In this document: positions 12,010 through 23,943 of the stretch, in pieces
How the letters are laid out: the number at the start of each line of letters is the position of its first letter
How positions within the stretch are numbered: the first letter of the stretch is position 1
Source: Panorpa germanica
Lineage: Eukaryota > Arthropoda > Insecta > Mecoptera > Panorpidae
Assembly (NCBI GenBank): GCA_963678705.1
Contig: OY783207.1
Span: 9,114,001 to 9,178,000 of the forward strand
Direction of reading: 5' to 3'
DNA length: 64,000 bases
Notes under the pieces: generated by a model
What the model was told of the DNA's origin: nothing
The model's input: the letters and a program-made list of their open reading frames with translations, nothing else
The model's database searches: none
Program-made: the position numbers and the translations under genes

Positions 12010-12530
12010 TATTTATTATATTATATTCATTGTGTGCCTTTCGGCTTTACAATCTACATTATTATATTTCTTAATGCATTTCATATAAATTCAAAGTTAA
12101 AAACTAAACTTAAACTATTCTAGACTATTACTACTTCGAATAGTACTTTCTGTTTCTTCTTTTCTTGATCCTCTCTCTTCATGTCCCCTACTCCTCCTTT
12201 ATTCACACTGTTTCCTGCTTCTCCTTCCTTATTGCCTGTATCTTCATCTATCACCTCTTGCCTTCCTTGTCTTCTCTAGACAAACCGTCTATTATCTCTT
12301 CACTATCCTTCCTGCCTTCTCTCTTCGTTTTCACTTCTCCACTTGTGTCTATTACAGGCATAAACGCTCTATCTTTACTATTTCTTCTTGACCCTCTTAC
12401 TTTACTATTTCTTCTTGACTCTCTTCCTTTACTTTTTTGTTATTGTCTCTATCTTCGTCATCGACCTCTTGTCCTTATCTCCTTTCCGCAAATCCTCTAT
12501 TTTTCTTGCCGCCGCCGCAATATTCCAGCA
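12010..12530 (-). mobile_element. LINE 3' end, antisense, copy 1
   Basis: The minus strand is purine-rich and matches the neighbouring copy at 13210-13640: both contain AAAATAGAGGATTTGCGG, GAGTCAAGAAGAAATAGTAA and a GAATAGTTTTAAGTTTAG-like segment near the 3' end. Downstream on the minus strand comes GTAAAGCCGAAAGGCACACA followed by AT-rich tail repeats (about 12000-12040), as at the 3' end of a non-LTR element. The corresponding frames are broken by stops. The 148-codon plus-strand frame across it is simply the pyrimidine-rich complement and not a gene. Confidence 0.5.
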
Positions 12531-13209
12531 TTGCATTGCGTTAGAAGAAATTATTGTAAGTTTGAACTAATGAAAAGCAGCAGTATATATAAATTACTAG
12601 ATAAGCGATAGTTGAAATATTCTTATAAATAAAATAAACATTAGCATATAGCTAATTATACTAATTGCAATTACCGATAGATATTTCGCATCTTATATCA
12701 TAATAAATGTTTGCAATATACTCGTACAAGCATCTTCTATGCAGCGCTCTATAAATAAATAGACATAAGAAATAGACTAACAAATCTAACAATTAGTTCT
12801 AAAAATGCATACCAATGTTGATTACATATTGTTAAAACGTAAAATGAAATTGCAATGCGTCGAGATAAATCACAAAGTGATTATAGGATTATAAAGACCT
12901 TATAATAGTCTATAAATCATATAAAAAGAGCACATTCCCAGCGGAACGGAACGGATCCAATATTCCAATGGTTATTAGCTGTGTGTACGAGATTGTTATG
13001 GAAAGGAATGGAATGGAATTGTTCATATTGAATTGTTGATATTAAAACTACAAATGCAATCACACAATCTGATACACCTCAACTCACGACACGATTATAA
13101 TATTCAGTATGGCAGATGTGGTAAATGTGCGGTCCGAGATTTATATAAGTAGTTAGTATAAGTTGATTCTTGAGTTCCTGATCAAATGGTTTGTTCTTTT
13201 AATATTAAA

Positions 13210-13640
13210 TCACGTAATTACATCTCATTGCCAACCTAAACTTAAAACTATTCTAACATTTTAATAATTCAATCCCTTTACTATTTCTTCTTGACTCTCT
13301 TTCTATTTTCTTCTTGGTTCTATCTCCGTCGTTCGCCTCTTGGTTTCCTTATCTCATCTCCGCAAATCCTCTATTTTCTGAACTGACATTTAACTGTCTC
13401 TACTGTACTCTTCCTTCTCTTTCCTCGCTCCTTCTCTCTATCTCCGCCATCCATCGCTTCCTTTCACTGCCACCCTTTAAATACTGCACAAACTTCTTTT
13501 CACTTTTTACTCTTTTCTCACATGAATACTTAATTTGCTCCAGTGTTTCTATCTCTGTTCCTCACACCATCCTTTTATCTCTATTTTCACAGTATTTGTT
13601 GCCTTTCTCTTCATTTCCCGATCTAAATTCGTAACCGATT
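13210..13640 (-). mobile_element. LINE 3' end with CCHC-type knuckle, antisense, copy 2
   Basis: On the minus strand the sequence reads YEFRSGNEEKGNKYCE, then CGTEIETLEQIKYSC, then YLKGGSERKRWMAEIE, across one frame change. This is the C-terminal end of an insect LINE ORF2, in which a RFRLGNE-like segment precedes a C-x2-C...H...C knuckle. The first Cys pair is degraded here. The same GGSERKRWMAEIE phrase occurs at 24.9 kb. Typical of non-LTR elements, only the 3' end is present. Confidence in LINE origin is high; the exact clade (jockey or R1 group) is not settled. Confidence 0.65.
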
Positions 13641-13678
13641 TCTGAGCTGTCTGCATATCCGTATAAGTGAAGTTTACT

Positions 13679-14172
13679 ATAACGTTGTAACCCTTTAATA
13701 ATTAAATATTCTAAAATATAGCGAGTTAGGCCGTCTGCACACGGGACGACTGATTGCAAACTAGTCGCGCAATGAAAACGAAAAACGAACCATGTTTCGT
13801 GACTATAGAATTTTTAACAATAGCATAATAGGGGATTTTTTCCTGTCGTATTATGAAGTATTTGTATGTATGTATTTAAATACTTTTGAAAAGTATTATA
13901 TATATTCATGATGTTCACCATCAAATGCATGCAACGTCATTGCATGCGACCTAGAAATACAGTCGCTCAAAACATGCTCAAAATCAATTTCAAATCAGTT
14001 TAGTTTCATTCGTACCGTGTGCGTTCTCTCACTCACAACACAGTTCCATTCTCATTTTGCAATCAGTTGACCCATATGTGGACGGTCTTATAATCAAATA
14101 ATTGGACACTTGAGGTACTGGTAGCCAACTTTATCAATATATAGTACAGTTTTATAGAAATTAAGTCATGGT
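13679..14172 (-). repeat. Family A fragment, split by a Tourist-like MITE
   Basis: The piece at 14097-14172 is the complement of the left part of family A (compare 20010-20080): it contains CTTTATCAATATATAGTACA and GAAATTAAGTCATG. On the other side of the MITE, 13679-13704 reads AACGTTGTAACCCTTTAATA, the complement of the family A segment that reads TTAAAGGGATTCAACGTT in other copies. The two parts are in the expected order and orientation with the MITE at 13729-14087 between them. Confidence 0.55.
13729..14087. mobile_element. Tourist-like (PIF/Harbinger) MITE, copy 1
   Basis: TTA flanks both sides (13726-13728 and 14088-14090). The first 32 bases (GGCCGTCTGCACACGGG then GACTGATTGCAAA) match the reverse complement of the last 32 (GACCGTCCACATATGGG then AACTGATTGCAAA) at about 25 positions. 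TTA target duplication and GGCC-type ends indicate a PIF/Harbinger-mobilised MITE. There is no coding capacity. The interior shares long segments with the element at 15696-16108. Confidence 0.75.
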
Positions 14173-14396
14173 TCACAAGGATATTGAGAATACGTTATAC
14201 CAAACGACGTAAAACACATAACGAAACTTTTACGACTGCAACGACCTCTCTATTTGTTGTTTATCTTATGTTTCCGCATGCTGACAAACAACAATAACGA
14301 TTTATCAAATGTCATAATGTAGTCATAAAATCACTGTGCATAATCCAAGATTAAAATTAAACCTGTGAAGTGAATGCAAAATGCAATTACATTATG

Positions 14397-14465
14397 GCTA
14401 GCAGGCAGGAAGGCAGGCAAGCAGTGGTGTTGTTCCTTGGCTATAGCTATAGCTACAGCTATATG
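14397..14465. repeat. Simple repeats (GGCA-type and CTATAG-type)
   Basis: A short run of GCAGGCAGGAAGGCAGGCAA is followed about 25 bases later by GCTATAGCTATAGCTACAGC. Both are imperfect microsatellites. Confidence 0.7.
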
Positions 14466-14597
14466 GTTATGACTGTGATATTGACCTTCATGGTAAACAT
14501 CAGAGTTTACGAGTTATGACTCACTGACTCACTCGAAAACAGATTAAATATACAGATACAATACTATTCCAAAGAAATGTTTACAGTAGAAACTTTA

Positions 14598-14955
14598 AGC
14601 GTCGTACACATTCATGCTACATCCAACAAAGTTGTAGAACACGTCCACACTAGTGCGACATACAACTTAATACGTCCGAAGCTTTTAGATTTCGAACGAA
14701 TTGCTTTAGAAAGAAAATTTTTAGTCTCTGCTAATTCGTGCTTTATCCTTGTCCATTTGGTTATTGTACCTTGACCATTTTCAATTATCTTTATTTATTA
14801 CACTTAGATTATACTGGAGACTGACCCTTTTGCTAGAGATCATATTCAAAAACTCAATTATTTTACAAGTACCGCATTTTACATTTTTATTTCATAAATA
14901 AAATATATAAATGTTGGATGTTGCACGTTTAAGTCGCACTAGTGTGTACGACACA
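14598..14955 (+). mobile_element. hAT-like non-autonomous element, copy 2
   Basis: The left end reads AGCGTCGTACACATTCATGC and soon after ACACTAGTGCGACATACAAC. The right end, reverse-complemented, reads TGTGTCGTACACACTAGTGC. The interior encodes, on the plus strand near 14810-14875, IILETDPFARDHIQKLNYFT, which parallels the minus-strand peptide of copy 1. Coding is interrupted elsewhere. No clear target duplication could be found for this copy. Confidence 0.5.
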
Positions 14956-15695
14956 TTAAGTATAAAATGATGTTGCAAAATACGATCGAACATTCAACTG
15001 TGTATAAAGATATTGCAGAAAAAGTCGTCTTAAGTAAAATGTCTCAAAACAACATACAACATAAAAATCTTTTTTAAATATTTTGAAGCATTAATATTTG
15101 AATAGCCGTATGCATAGGCGTACGAAAATATAAAACAAACAGCGTTAAATCTTGCTCCTCTATTGAATAGAATGTTATCTGAAGATTACCCCTCTCTTAT
15201 CGAACGTTCTACGGACGTCCATGGATGTATAACACCCTTGTATTAAATCTCGTGTACAAAAGAGAAAAAAAATGGAACAAGAGACCGTTGTTCCGTGTGG
15301 CCCATATCTCGGTACTTATCAAATTGTTAACGACATTTTGACAGGGCCCGTATATTACTTCTATTTATAATGTACATACTCGTATATAAATGATTCTATA
15401 TATAACGAAAGTATATAATAAAATTATTAACATAATCAAATTATAACGCTTGGAAACCCAAAAGTTTTAAACAAACGAAATAAGGTCATGAACTAAGTGA
15501 ATTTTAAGGATCCCTTCTTTTGTGTTTGGAGATAAGTGTGTTGGAGTGGTAATTGAAAGTGACAACATTTCTGGAAGAATAATTAGGTCAGTTCTTAAGA
15601 TACGAGTATATCCAGATCGTTGGTTTAAAACAGATAATGAAAGATTAGTTAAGAGGGAATTAAAGGTTTTACATTTCATTTAAACACAAACGTTA

Positions 15696-16108
15696 GCCTC
15701 AAATCTGCCCGAACCGAATGAGAATGCAACTGTGTTGTTAGTGAGAGATCGCACGTGTATACGAGTGACAGAAAACACACGGCACTAATGAAAGAAAACT
15801 GATTTCAAACTGGTTTTGAGCATGTTTTGGGCGACTGTGTTTGTATGTCGCAGGGCGTGCTTTTGATGGTGACATCATGAGCAGATATGTGCACAAATAC
15901 TATTCAAAATTATTTAAATACATACATACTACACAATAGAATCCCCTGTTATGCTATTGATAAAAATTCTATAGAGTCACGACACAGTGTATTTTCCCTT
16001 ACTCGTATACACGTTTGTTCTCTCACTAACAACACAGTACCATTCTCATTCGGTTCGGGCAGCTTCGGTGCTACGGTTTGCAACCAACCGCCCCATGTGC
16101 GGAGGGCC
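15696..16108. mobile_element. Tourist-like (PIF/Harbinger) MITE, copy 2
   Basis: TTA flanks at 15693-15695 and 16109-16111. The right end, reverse-complemented, begins GGCCCTCCGCACATGGGGCG and later has CTGCCCGAACCGAATGAGAA. The left end lacks about 40 bases of the terminal repeat and resumes at the same CTGCCCGAACCGAATGAGAA. The interior contains stretches such as the TAGCATAA...GGGGATT region that are the reverse complement of parts of the element at 13729. Non-coding. Confidence 0.6.
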
Positions 16109-16139
16109 TTAAATGACACATTTTGATGTAAAAAATATT

Positions 16140-17320
16140 ATTTTAATATAAGTTTTTTAACTTATAAACCATATTGTACCTGATAAAACGGATGCCAGTA
16201 AAAATAATAAAGCAAAAAAAAAACTCTAAAAAGACAAAAAAAAAAAGAAATTAAAAAATCACAAAGACAAAAGCGACAGTCTCTTAAGTAGAACTGTTTT
16301 AGGGATCCGTAGTCGTAGAAAAATCTCAGTGACTTCGTCAAGAAGCTTCCGAGATTCCCCGCCAAGCGAAGCGGCGCTTCAAGGTTTGTTTATTTGTATG
16401 TTATTGTTTGAATTTCAATTTTCTTTTTTTTCCTTTTTTGTGTTTGTTTTTGTATAAACCACGATCACGGTTGACTTGTCTCTGGTTTGTGCTTGAATGG
16501 ATCAAAAGAGATTATGAATGGAAGACAATGATTTGTTCTACCGCAGTTTGTGATATGCATGCGGGCGTGTCTGATGATTTTAAAAACAAATTTAAAAAAA
16601 AAATCTTCAATAATATTATTAGTAAAATACTAGTACTACGGTAAAAGCATTTGATATGGAATATACATCAATGTATATACCTTGAATATAGTATGTACAT
16701 ATCCAGTGTGCATTCTCGGAAATTTAACTGCAGTAATATATTTCAGTGGTTTCACAATCATCCTATCGGCTCACTTCAATAGATTTAACATCGTTTTGTG
16801 GTCTATTAGTGTTCATAATAAACTGTAAATTACGATTTTAAATCGATTTATTCTCGTAGACACTTAGCCATAGTATGGCACGACACATTCATAAAGTTAT
16901 GAGTCTTTGTGTGGTTTTGATTGAAGATTTAACAATAATTCTGATTGGCTTTTCTGATATCGTATAAACTAATTCACGTGATCTATTCAAAGCGCAGTTG
17001 AGGTTAGTAACAGATAATTGACATTCTATTTTCCATAATTAGAATTCCTTGTCTGATCATATGTTTAATTAATAACACTAACTAATAGCTAGCTATTAAA
17101 GATGGTCTTAAAACCACAAAATTACCAATGCATAGGGTACTATAATAAAATAGTCATAAAAATATGAAACCTAACCTAAAAAATAAAAATAAATGCAACT
17201 CCTATAAAATAATTTATACTATTATGAATTCAAAAACCATAAAGGAACAGGATCTGCGTTTATAATGGAAGACATAAAAATGAAATACAAAACTCATGAT
17301 ATAAATAGTAGTTCAATTAT
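16140..17320. other. A-rich and non-coding stretch
   Basis: The region 16200-16260 is rich in oligo-A tracts. No gene or paired terminus is recognised in the remainder; frames at 16162-16365 and 16408-16644 are low-complexity and lack domains. Confidence 0.5.
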
Positions 17321-17324
17321 TGTT

Positions 17325-17410
17325 TAGTAACTCCTTATATTTTAGGAGATATTAACAATTAAAAAAGTCATTCTTTCAAGGATCCAATGTTATAGAAAAT
17401 TCTAATACAT
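17325..17410 (+). repeat. Family A fragment
   Basis: The words TAACTCCTTATATTTTAGGA and GATATTAACAATTAAAAAAG match the left third of family A (compare 58985-59035). Similarity fades after about 80 bases. Confidence 0.5.
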
Positions 17411-17924
17411 GTGCAGTATTTCATCGTTCAGGCATTAATGCCCATTCTCTCGTTGGTTCACAATAACATTTGCATTTAAAACGTAAAGTTCACCACCTCC
17501 TAGCCGACCATTCTCCAGCTAAACAATTTGTGTTCATTTAAACTTAACAGTATGTACGAACAGAGCATTCATTCGTATTTACAAATCGAATATTAAATTT
17601 CATCGTAAATCTATTTTTATGATTATTTGAAGAACATTGTTTATGTACTTACGATAATGGTGTTACGGTGTTTATTTTCTTATCGCTTTATTTTTGTCTA
17701 AATCTTTCCATCATCGCTTTCTCCCTCTTTGTTTTAAATACGATCTTTAAATAATATGAGTACATACGTATCTTAATATGCACTTCTGAGAAATACATAT
17801 CCAATGTTTGGTGTACAAATGGAAATATCTATTACATCGTTCGAGTAGGTGCATGGTACTTGGTAGTTTCGAGTTGTTTTTATGGTTTGTTCTCTAGTTG
17901 TAACAACAGTTTTTGTAGATGTAG

Positions 17925-18301
17925 CAGTGGCGTACTTACGATATAGCCAGGGTATGAAGTGCGGAAGGGTCTACATACAAATATTATATTTGAATGCATA
18001 AATTATAGTTTAAAAAGATCAAAATTCAATAGTGTGATTAAAACTTTTCCTGTTAATAACAAATTTTTGTTAAGTAATTCAAAATTTCTTAGTGAATTAT
18101 TTAAATATTTAGAAATTTGTAAAATAGAATTGTAAAATGTATAAAAAGATGGTGGCTATGACGAATAAAAGTAAAGGCAAATAAATAAATATTATATTTT
18201 CATGTTCTGTTGTTTACTCTTGGATTATACCATGTTTTATTATAATTAATAACAACGTGGGGGAGGGGGGGGCTGGTCAGATATTTCTAGCTACGCCACT
18301 G
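17925..18301. mobile_element. hAT MITE with 8-bp target duplication
   Basis: The left end is CAGTGGCGTACTTACG and the right end, reverse-complemented, is CAGTGGCGTAGCTAG, the consensus type of hAT termini. Flanking octamers are AGATGTAG (17917-17924) and ACATGTAG (18302-18309), identical at 7 of 8 positions, matching the 8-bp duplication expected for hAT. The element is 377 bp, non-coding, and has a G-run near 18258-18270. Confidence 0.8.
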
Positions 18302-18309
18302 ACATGTAG

Positions 18310-19990
18310 AATTGTGTTTACGTGTAGGTACCATACATATGTATAAATCTAAATGCAGTCAGACAAGTACAATGACATTTTAATACTAAAATTAATATTT
18401 TGTAATAATATGAAGGATTAAGCCAACAAGTTTGGCTTAACTCTGACATAAATGCAGGATTAGCACGCCTATGCACTGTACATATCTGAAGGGTATACAA
18501 CGTATAATTTGTAAAAATATTCAGTATCACAGACATATATGAAATATGTACATAGATTTTAAAATCTCAACTCTGAAAAACTGAAAGATAAACATATGGA
18601 CATCTCTTTTTTACATACATTAAACATTTCAAAAATATTACAGTGATGACAGCTTTAAAAGTTATGTGCTACAATAAACCAAAAGATGAATCTGAATATG
18701 GGTAGCACATTTATCAAGTTCATAAACATTAAAAAAAACTTATTCACGATATGGTTCCGACAACTTTTTACACCGTGAGACTGCAACACGATTAAGTTTT
18801 ACTAATTTTAGGATTTACTAAATACTAATCATAAACCTTATGCATGATAAAATATTATTTGTTAACAAATATAAGAACTGTATACTATATAAGATGTAAC
18901 TCCAGTAACTGTTATATAATGAATGTTCTGCAAGTGCCTTTGACTAGATGCAAAGAGTCGTACCTTTCCTTGAGTCCTAGTCCAGACAACGTGGAATCAG
19001 TCACTCTAGTTTAAAGGAGTTTGGAGCCATGTGCATTCAAATGTTGTTTATGTTAAGATAAGACTGAAGCAGGTACACAGTAAGATCACGGTTGACCTTG
19101 AAGCGCAATATTACTAACACTCGTTACTGAGAAAATACACCATATTGTTAAATACAACAATATTGTTTGAACCTGAATGGTTTTTAATTATGTAAGTTCT
19201 AATTACAGTTATAACAATTCTCATTAAGTGATGCTTGTAGAGAAAAAATGTCCTGAGTTCGTATACAGATACGATTGATTGTTTTATTTTTCTGTAACAA
19301 ATCGTGGATATAAAGATTACCGAGATAGACAAATTCATATTCTTAGCAGTATTAAAAACCACTGGCAGGCAGCTTGAACGTGCAGCTACCTTGGCCACGC
19401 TGACAACATTCTTTATACTAGGATATTTGCTTGATAATCTACAGCAAATATATACATATTTGATAAATTAAACGTTTTTATATTAATAATGTCATAACTA
19501 AATAAACATACATAAATAATAATAGTAATTTAGAGATTTCTAAATGTTCAGTTATACCACGACTATTATGTTGAAACAAATAGAACTAATGACTTACAAG
19601 CTTACGAAGCGAGGGGCATAATGCACTTAATCACATATAATTACATTATTGAAATAATATCTACTTAAAAATTAGTTAATGTAAAAAAAGAAGGTATAAA
19701 ACCACTAAATTGTTGTGAAACAAGAAAATGTTTAAATAACATTTAATTAAATTTCTAAACAAATAAAAATAATTGTTCAAACGTATGAGAATATTAATTA
19801 TTCATGTATACTGTATACATAGTTTGACAACGACAACATTTTTAGCGTTGTCTCTGTTTATTCAGTGTGTTCCTTATGGTGTTGTCTTTATCTTTCTACG
19901 ACAAATTTACATGAAGTTCCTGCATTACATTTGGAATTTAAACAAAAAAATTCTCTTTTAATTTTGTATTCTTTAAAAGAGCCTGTGTTA
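18310..19990. other. Non-coding stretch
   Basis: No gene or paired terminus is seen. The GC-richer piece at about 18940-19110 is not open over a useful length on either strand. The 94-codon minus frame at 19114-19398 has no recognised domain. Confidence 0.5.
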
Positions 19991-19991
19991 G

Positions 19992-20612
19992 AATGGGCTT
20001 GTGTCCTATGTCTTAATTTCTATAAAACTGTACTATATATTGATAAAGTGGGTTACTAGAACCTCAAATGTCCAATTATTTTTTAATAACTCATTATATG
20101 TTAAGAGATATTAACAATTAAAAAAGTCATTTTATCTCTTTAATTATTAAAGGGATTCAACGTTGTACAACATTCCAAATGCATGTGACATCACAATCCT
20201 TGTGTAAGGTTGCCAACCTTACAGCTCATAAATCTCTGCTATATGTATTTATATATCAAAATATTATTTACAGCTATTTCAAGGAACAATAACATTTCAA
20301 TATTATGTCTGCCTTAGCCGGGTTAAATAAAATAAAAACTTATAATACTTTGATTTGACTTGATTATTTGACTATCAACAGATACAGAACATTACCACAG
20401 CACTGACCTACTCCACAAATAACTGACGTTAACATGCATTTCACGTCATACAAATATGGCCGACCATTTCTAGCGCTAAAACTACAATTCAAACTTTTAA
20501 TTGCTATATCTCCGTCAATATTTAGATATTTAATAAAATACACATTTATTAATATCAATTTCAATCAACAATTGAAAAATCGACCACTAAAAAATGAGGA
20601 CACAAGCTCATT
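19992..20612 (+). repeat. Family A dispersed repeat, full-length copy
   Basis: The copy begins AATGGGCTTGTGTCCTATG and ends GAGGACACAAGCTCATT, so the first and last 15 or so bases are inverted repeats. It is closely similar along its length to 35654-36292, 55793-56406 and 58935-59538. Shared landmarks include ATTAAAGGGATTCAACG, CATAAATCTCTGCTATATGT and TTTCTAGCGCTAAAACTACA. No coding capacity is apparent, which makes it a non-autonomous DNA element by inference. I could not fix the target duplication, so the superfamily is open. Confidence 0.7.
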
Positions 20613-20623
20613 ACAAAAATTTT

Positions 20624-20765
20624 GATTTCGTTTTTTATAAAAACGGTGTGGCCAATTTTAAAATAATTAGATTTATATGATTTAAGTATTTAATCAATGA
20701 ATAATTGAACAAAGTTTTATTAAAACCCTGTATTAAATGCATTCAGTGAACCTTAAGCCTAAGAT
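20624..20765 (+). repeat. Family B repeat, forward copy
   Basis: The segment with GTGTGGCCAATTTTAAAATA and CCCTGTATTAAATGCATTCA is matched by the reverse complement of 27088-27237. Similarity covers about 140 bases with small gaps. It abuts family A on one side and a hairpin on the other. No terminal structure is defined. Confidence 0.55.
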
Positions 20766-20774
20766 ATGTTTTAC

Positions 20775-20817
20775 ATTTCACTCACACTCAATTTATTACA
20801 ATGAGTGTGAGTGAAAT
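20775..20817. repeat. Perfect hairpin, 16-bp stem
   Basis: ATTTCACTCACACTCA (20775-20790) is perfectly complementary to TGAGTGTGAGTGAAAT (20802-20817) with an 11-base loop. It could be a relic foldback element. The stem is short for a microRNA precursor. Confidence 0.6.
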
Positions 20818-20851
20818 ATAAAATACTATAGCTAAACCCGTCCACGCTTTA

Positions 20852-21521
20852 GGCCTGTCTCAGTATGGCACCGTATTTAAGCGAATTTCTGCCGGACGTA
20901 TACGGGCTACTACGCTTTACCTATCCGAACCCTGTAAATGTAATGAGATCTCTCTGGAGCTCTCAGACTGCACGCTACAAAGCCGTCCGAATACGGGCGG
21001 CACTACCTCGCACATTAGAACCGTATAAAGGCGAATTTTATCCAAGCGTTACCACTACTACAACGATATCCTATCCGAACCTTTGTAAATGCAAACAGCA
21101 GCCTCAGACTGGAGGGGATACCTAAGATCGCTTGTTGTTACGCTGCAATACGGGTCAAATGAAATCTATCGGCGACATGGGTATGTTCTGCATGCAGTTT
21201 ATGTTTGTATTTCAGTGAATCATGGACACCGATACCGATACCGATACGATAGAACTAAATTTAAATTCACGCCCACCAGAACTCAGATATATAATAAATG
21301 CTAAAGTCCCTTTAATACCAGTAATGTATCGATAAAAATTAAAGTTAAGGTTTGCTCTCATGATAAATTATATAAGTGCTAAAGAACTCCAATACACCCC
21401 CTAATACACGACTACAGACATCTGTGACACACATAGGCGGTTTGCTTTGTAGCTCATCCAATCCGCCGATTTACGTCCGAATACGCCGTCGCTTAAATAC
21501 GATCCCATACTGAGACAGGCC
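20852..21521. mobile_element. Tourist-like (PIF/Harbinger) MITE with internal tandem duplication
   Basis: TTA flanks both ends (20849-20851 and 21522-21524). The terminal 33 bases, starting GGCCTGTCTCAGTATGG and ending CGTATTTAAGCGA, agree at 31 of 33 positions with the reverse complement of the other end. Inside, a unit of roughly 150 bp is duplicated: CTATCCGAACCCTGTAAATG near 20920 recurs as CTATCCGAACCTTTGTAAAT near 21071, each followed by CTCAGACTG. The plus-strand frames here (20865-21125, 21089-21304) are open by chance. A short run of CCGATA units lies at about 21229-21246. Confidence 0.8.
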
Positions 21522-21524
21522 TTA

Positions 21525-23900
21525 CTGTGGATCAGTCTCATATGAGTACAAACTTACGCATGTTGAATTTTTATTTATAAAGATGTCTTATGTTGAAATC
21601 GCATTGGTCTGGACAAGTCATAAGATTCTTTTCCCAACACACAATATAACCAAATTGCTAACAGTATTACTTGTACAATGTTTCTTTAATTTGAACAAGG
21701 AGATAAATATTATTGTTTATTTACCAACAAAAAAAAATACGTGATGATTTTATAAAATCTTTAACTACAACAAAAGGCAAATAGCTAGATGTTGGTAAAT
21801 AGGTAAAACTAAATGTTGAAATCGAACAATGTGTAGTTAGTTGACTATAGAATGTAGAATGTAGGTTCATTGGGTACATGGGACCCAATGGCGTGTAGTA
21901 TATCTCTATCAAGTTTTACATGTTCCTATGTATATATATATATATAATAGATTGCAGTGGTATGCAAACTACGGTCTACAGATAATCTATCTCATGCGGT
22001 CCATAATCAACAATGGTTCCGAAATTATTCACATGACAACAAAAATAAAAACGTTTGCATCACTTCCTTGCAGTTTGGTTTATTTATTTACCAATCACTA
22101 AAACCAAAGTTTGTGCTTCATTGCTTTATCATTTTAAACACGGAATGCAAATCTCACTCATTCTAATGACGTATGACCTAAGGTCTTGGAGTTAAAAACC
22201 TTTTTTATAAATAGGACACACCTGTGTGTAATGAGTAAAAGGGACCTTTTCATAATCATGATTTCTCTACAACGAATCTTTTGATAATTATTCACGACGC
22301 CGATAAAATCGTTTCATTAATATCACAGCTCGATTAAGACTTGTTTGAAGACCGAACATATAACCAACGAAGAGCTAAACTTAAGGAGGCAGCGGAGCTA
22401 ATATCTTATAACACTGAAATTAATATTTTACCATGCTATTACAAGACTGTATGAAAATGACAAGAAGTGTTTATAGACTGTGTGCTTTCGTTTTGTACTC
22501 TTTGGAACCTTCTCATCCTCAAACCATCTTTTCATATAGTATAACGTAACTTTTACCATTTAGAGGCCATTACGTCACACAAATTTCCTATTATTCTGAC
22601 CCCGCTGTTTTAGAAGAATGTTGTTGTTGAACGACTGAATAGAAAACAAACGCGTTAATGACAAAAAACTCATGAAAAGTAATAGAAATGAAATAGAATT
22701 TACTCCAAAATGTTACTCTTTTAATTACAACCAAATGATCCAGCTAATAATCACACCTTCGTTGAGAAAACCACGTGGTTTGTGCAAGCTCACTTATTTT
22801 CAATTAATAAGTGTAATACTAATAAATGTTAATAGTTTTCCATCCTCACCGAATGCGGTACTTTGATTTACAGACGTATGAATATGAACAACATTATCAA
22901 TACATATAATGGTGTATTAATAAACATTAAAATAGAAACTTCTATTATGATAAAGTGTAACTAATACGTCAGAGTGTGAGAGAGCCTATATTGTTACTAC
23001 TATTTGACCCTAAGAATACTGGCACAGAGTGACGCTTTAAGACGAGGACTTGAACATGAGTGTATGGTATCAAAATGCGTCAAAAAGAATACTCAATAAG
23101 TTCAGTAGAGAGATACCCATGCGTGCTTAACAACATAACATATGGAAGCATTTTATAACATCAATGACAACTTCTTTTATACAAATACAAGTTTTATTAC
23201 AAGACTCAAGAATTTTGTTTCGGTGTTAATAGCATTTGAGCGAGAATTTACAAACTTACTTTTCTCACTTCATTATCATGTAATTTAACACTAACAAGAA
23301 CAGGCTAAATGAATATGAAAGCTAAGTATATATATTTCTTAGTGTGCTTCTTAATCTGGTTATTAAGTTACAAAAAATATTTAATCATATATAGTTAGCA
23401 AAAGTTATTAGTCACTATTATTGTGTCTGTAATACCATGTCTACCAACCGAACAAGTTTTCTAGAATTCAACCTTATATGATGTTCCGCCTACAAGATTC
23501 CTTCTACTCGTAAATATTATTGTTATTTAACTTCTTGCATTACTTGATTTCTTATGAAAAATAAATAACAAAATATAAAATTTGCAAATTGTTCATATTT
23601 AAAGGGTATGCACTGCTTTAATAAAACGTGGAAGATAAAGGAAGCTAGAGGGAAAGCGTATGCCTATTAGGAGATATTTATTATTTGAGTAAATATAACA
23701 ATCTTAAAATATAATATAAAATGATGACGGTATGTGACACTTATTCATACCTCTTCTTCTTTCTGGTTTGTTTCCCTGCTAAGTAAAAAATTTCAAGTCA
23801 TAAACAAAAGCAAATCAGTATCTAGAAATATACCGAGTCATTTGTTTTTGGTTAGTTTTTATTAAGATACTATTTACAACTTTGAAGTTGTACTATTTTT
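21525..23900. other. Upstream region of the GID8-like gene, no other gene seen
   Basis: The stretch is AT-rich, with an (AT)n run near 21933-21947. I find no paired terminus and no convincing exon. Any promoter and 5' untranslated sequence of the gene starting at 23944 should lie at its right-hand end, but I cannot place a start site. Confidence 0.5.
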
Positions 23901-23943
23901 TAACATTTTATTGAATGTTTTTTTAATCGAATTTCTTATAAGA

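Noticed and set aside
12165..12611. 148-codon plus-strand open frame
   Set aside because: It is the pyrimidine-rich complement of a LINE 3' end on the minus strand, and the repeated Leu/Ser/Phe composition follows from that.
15467..15679. 70-codon minus-strand frame
   Set aside because: No domain and no splice context; it ends next to the left border of a MITE.
20865..21304. Two overlapping open frames with GC-richer codons
   Set aside because: Both lie within the TTA-flanked MITE; its GC-richer tandem sequence keeps frames open.
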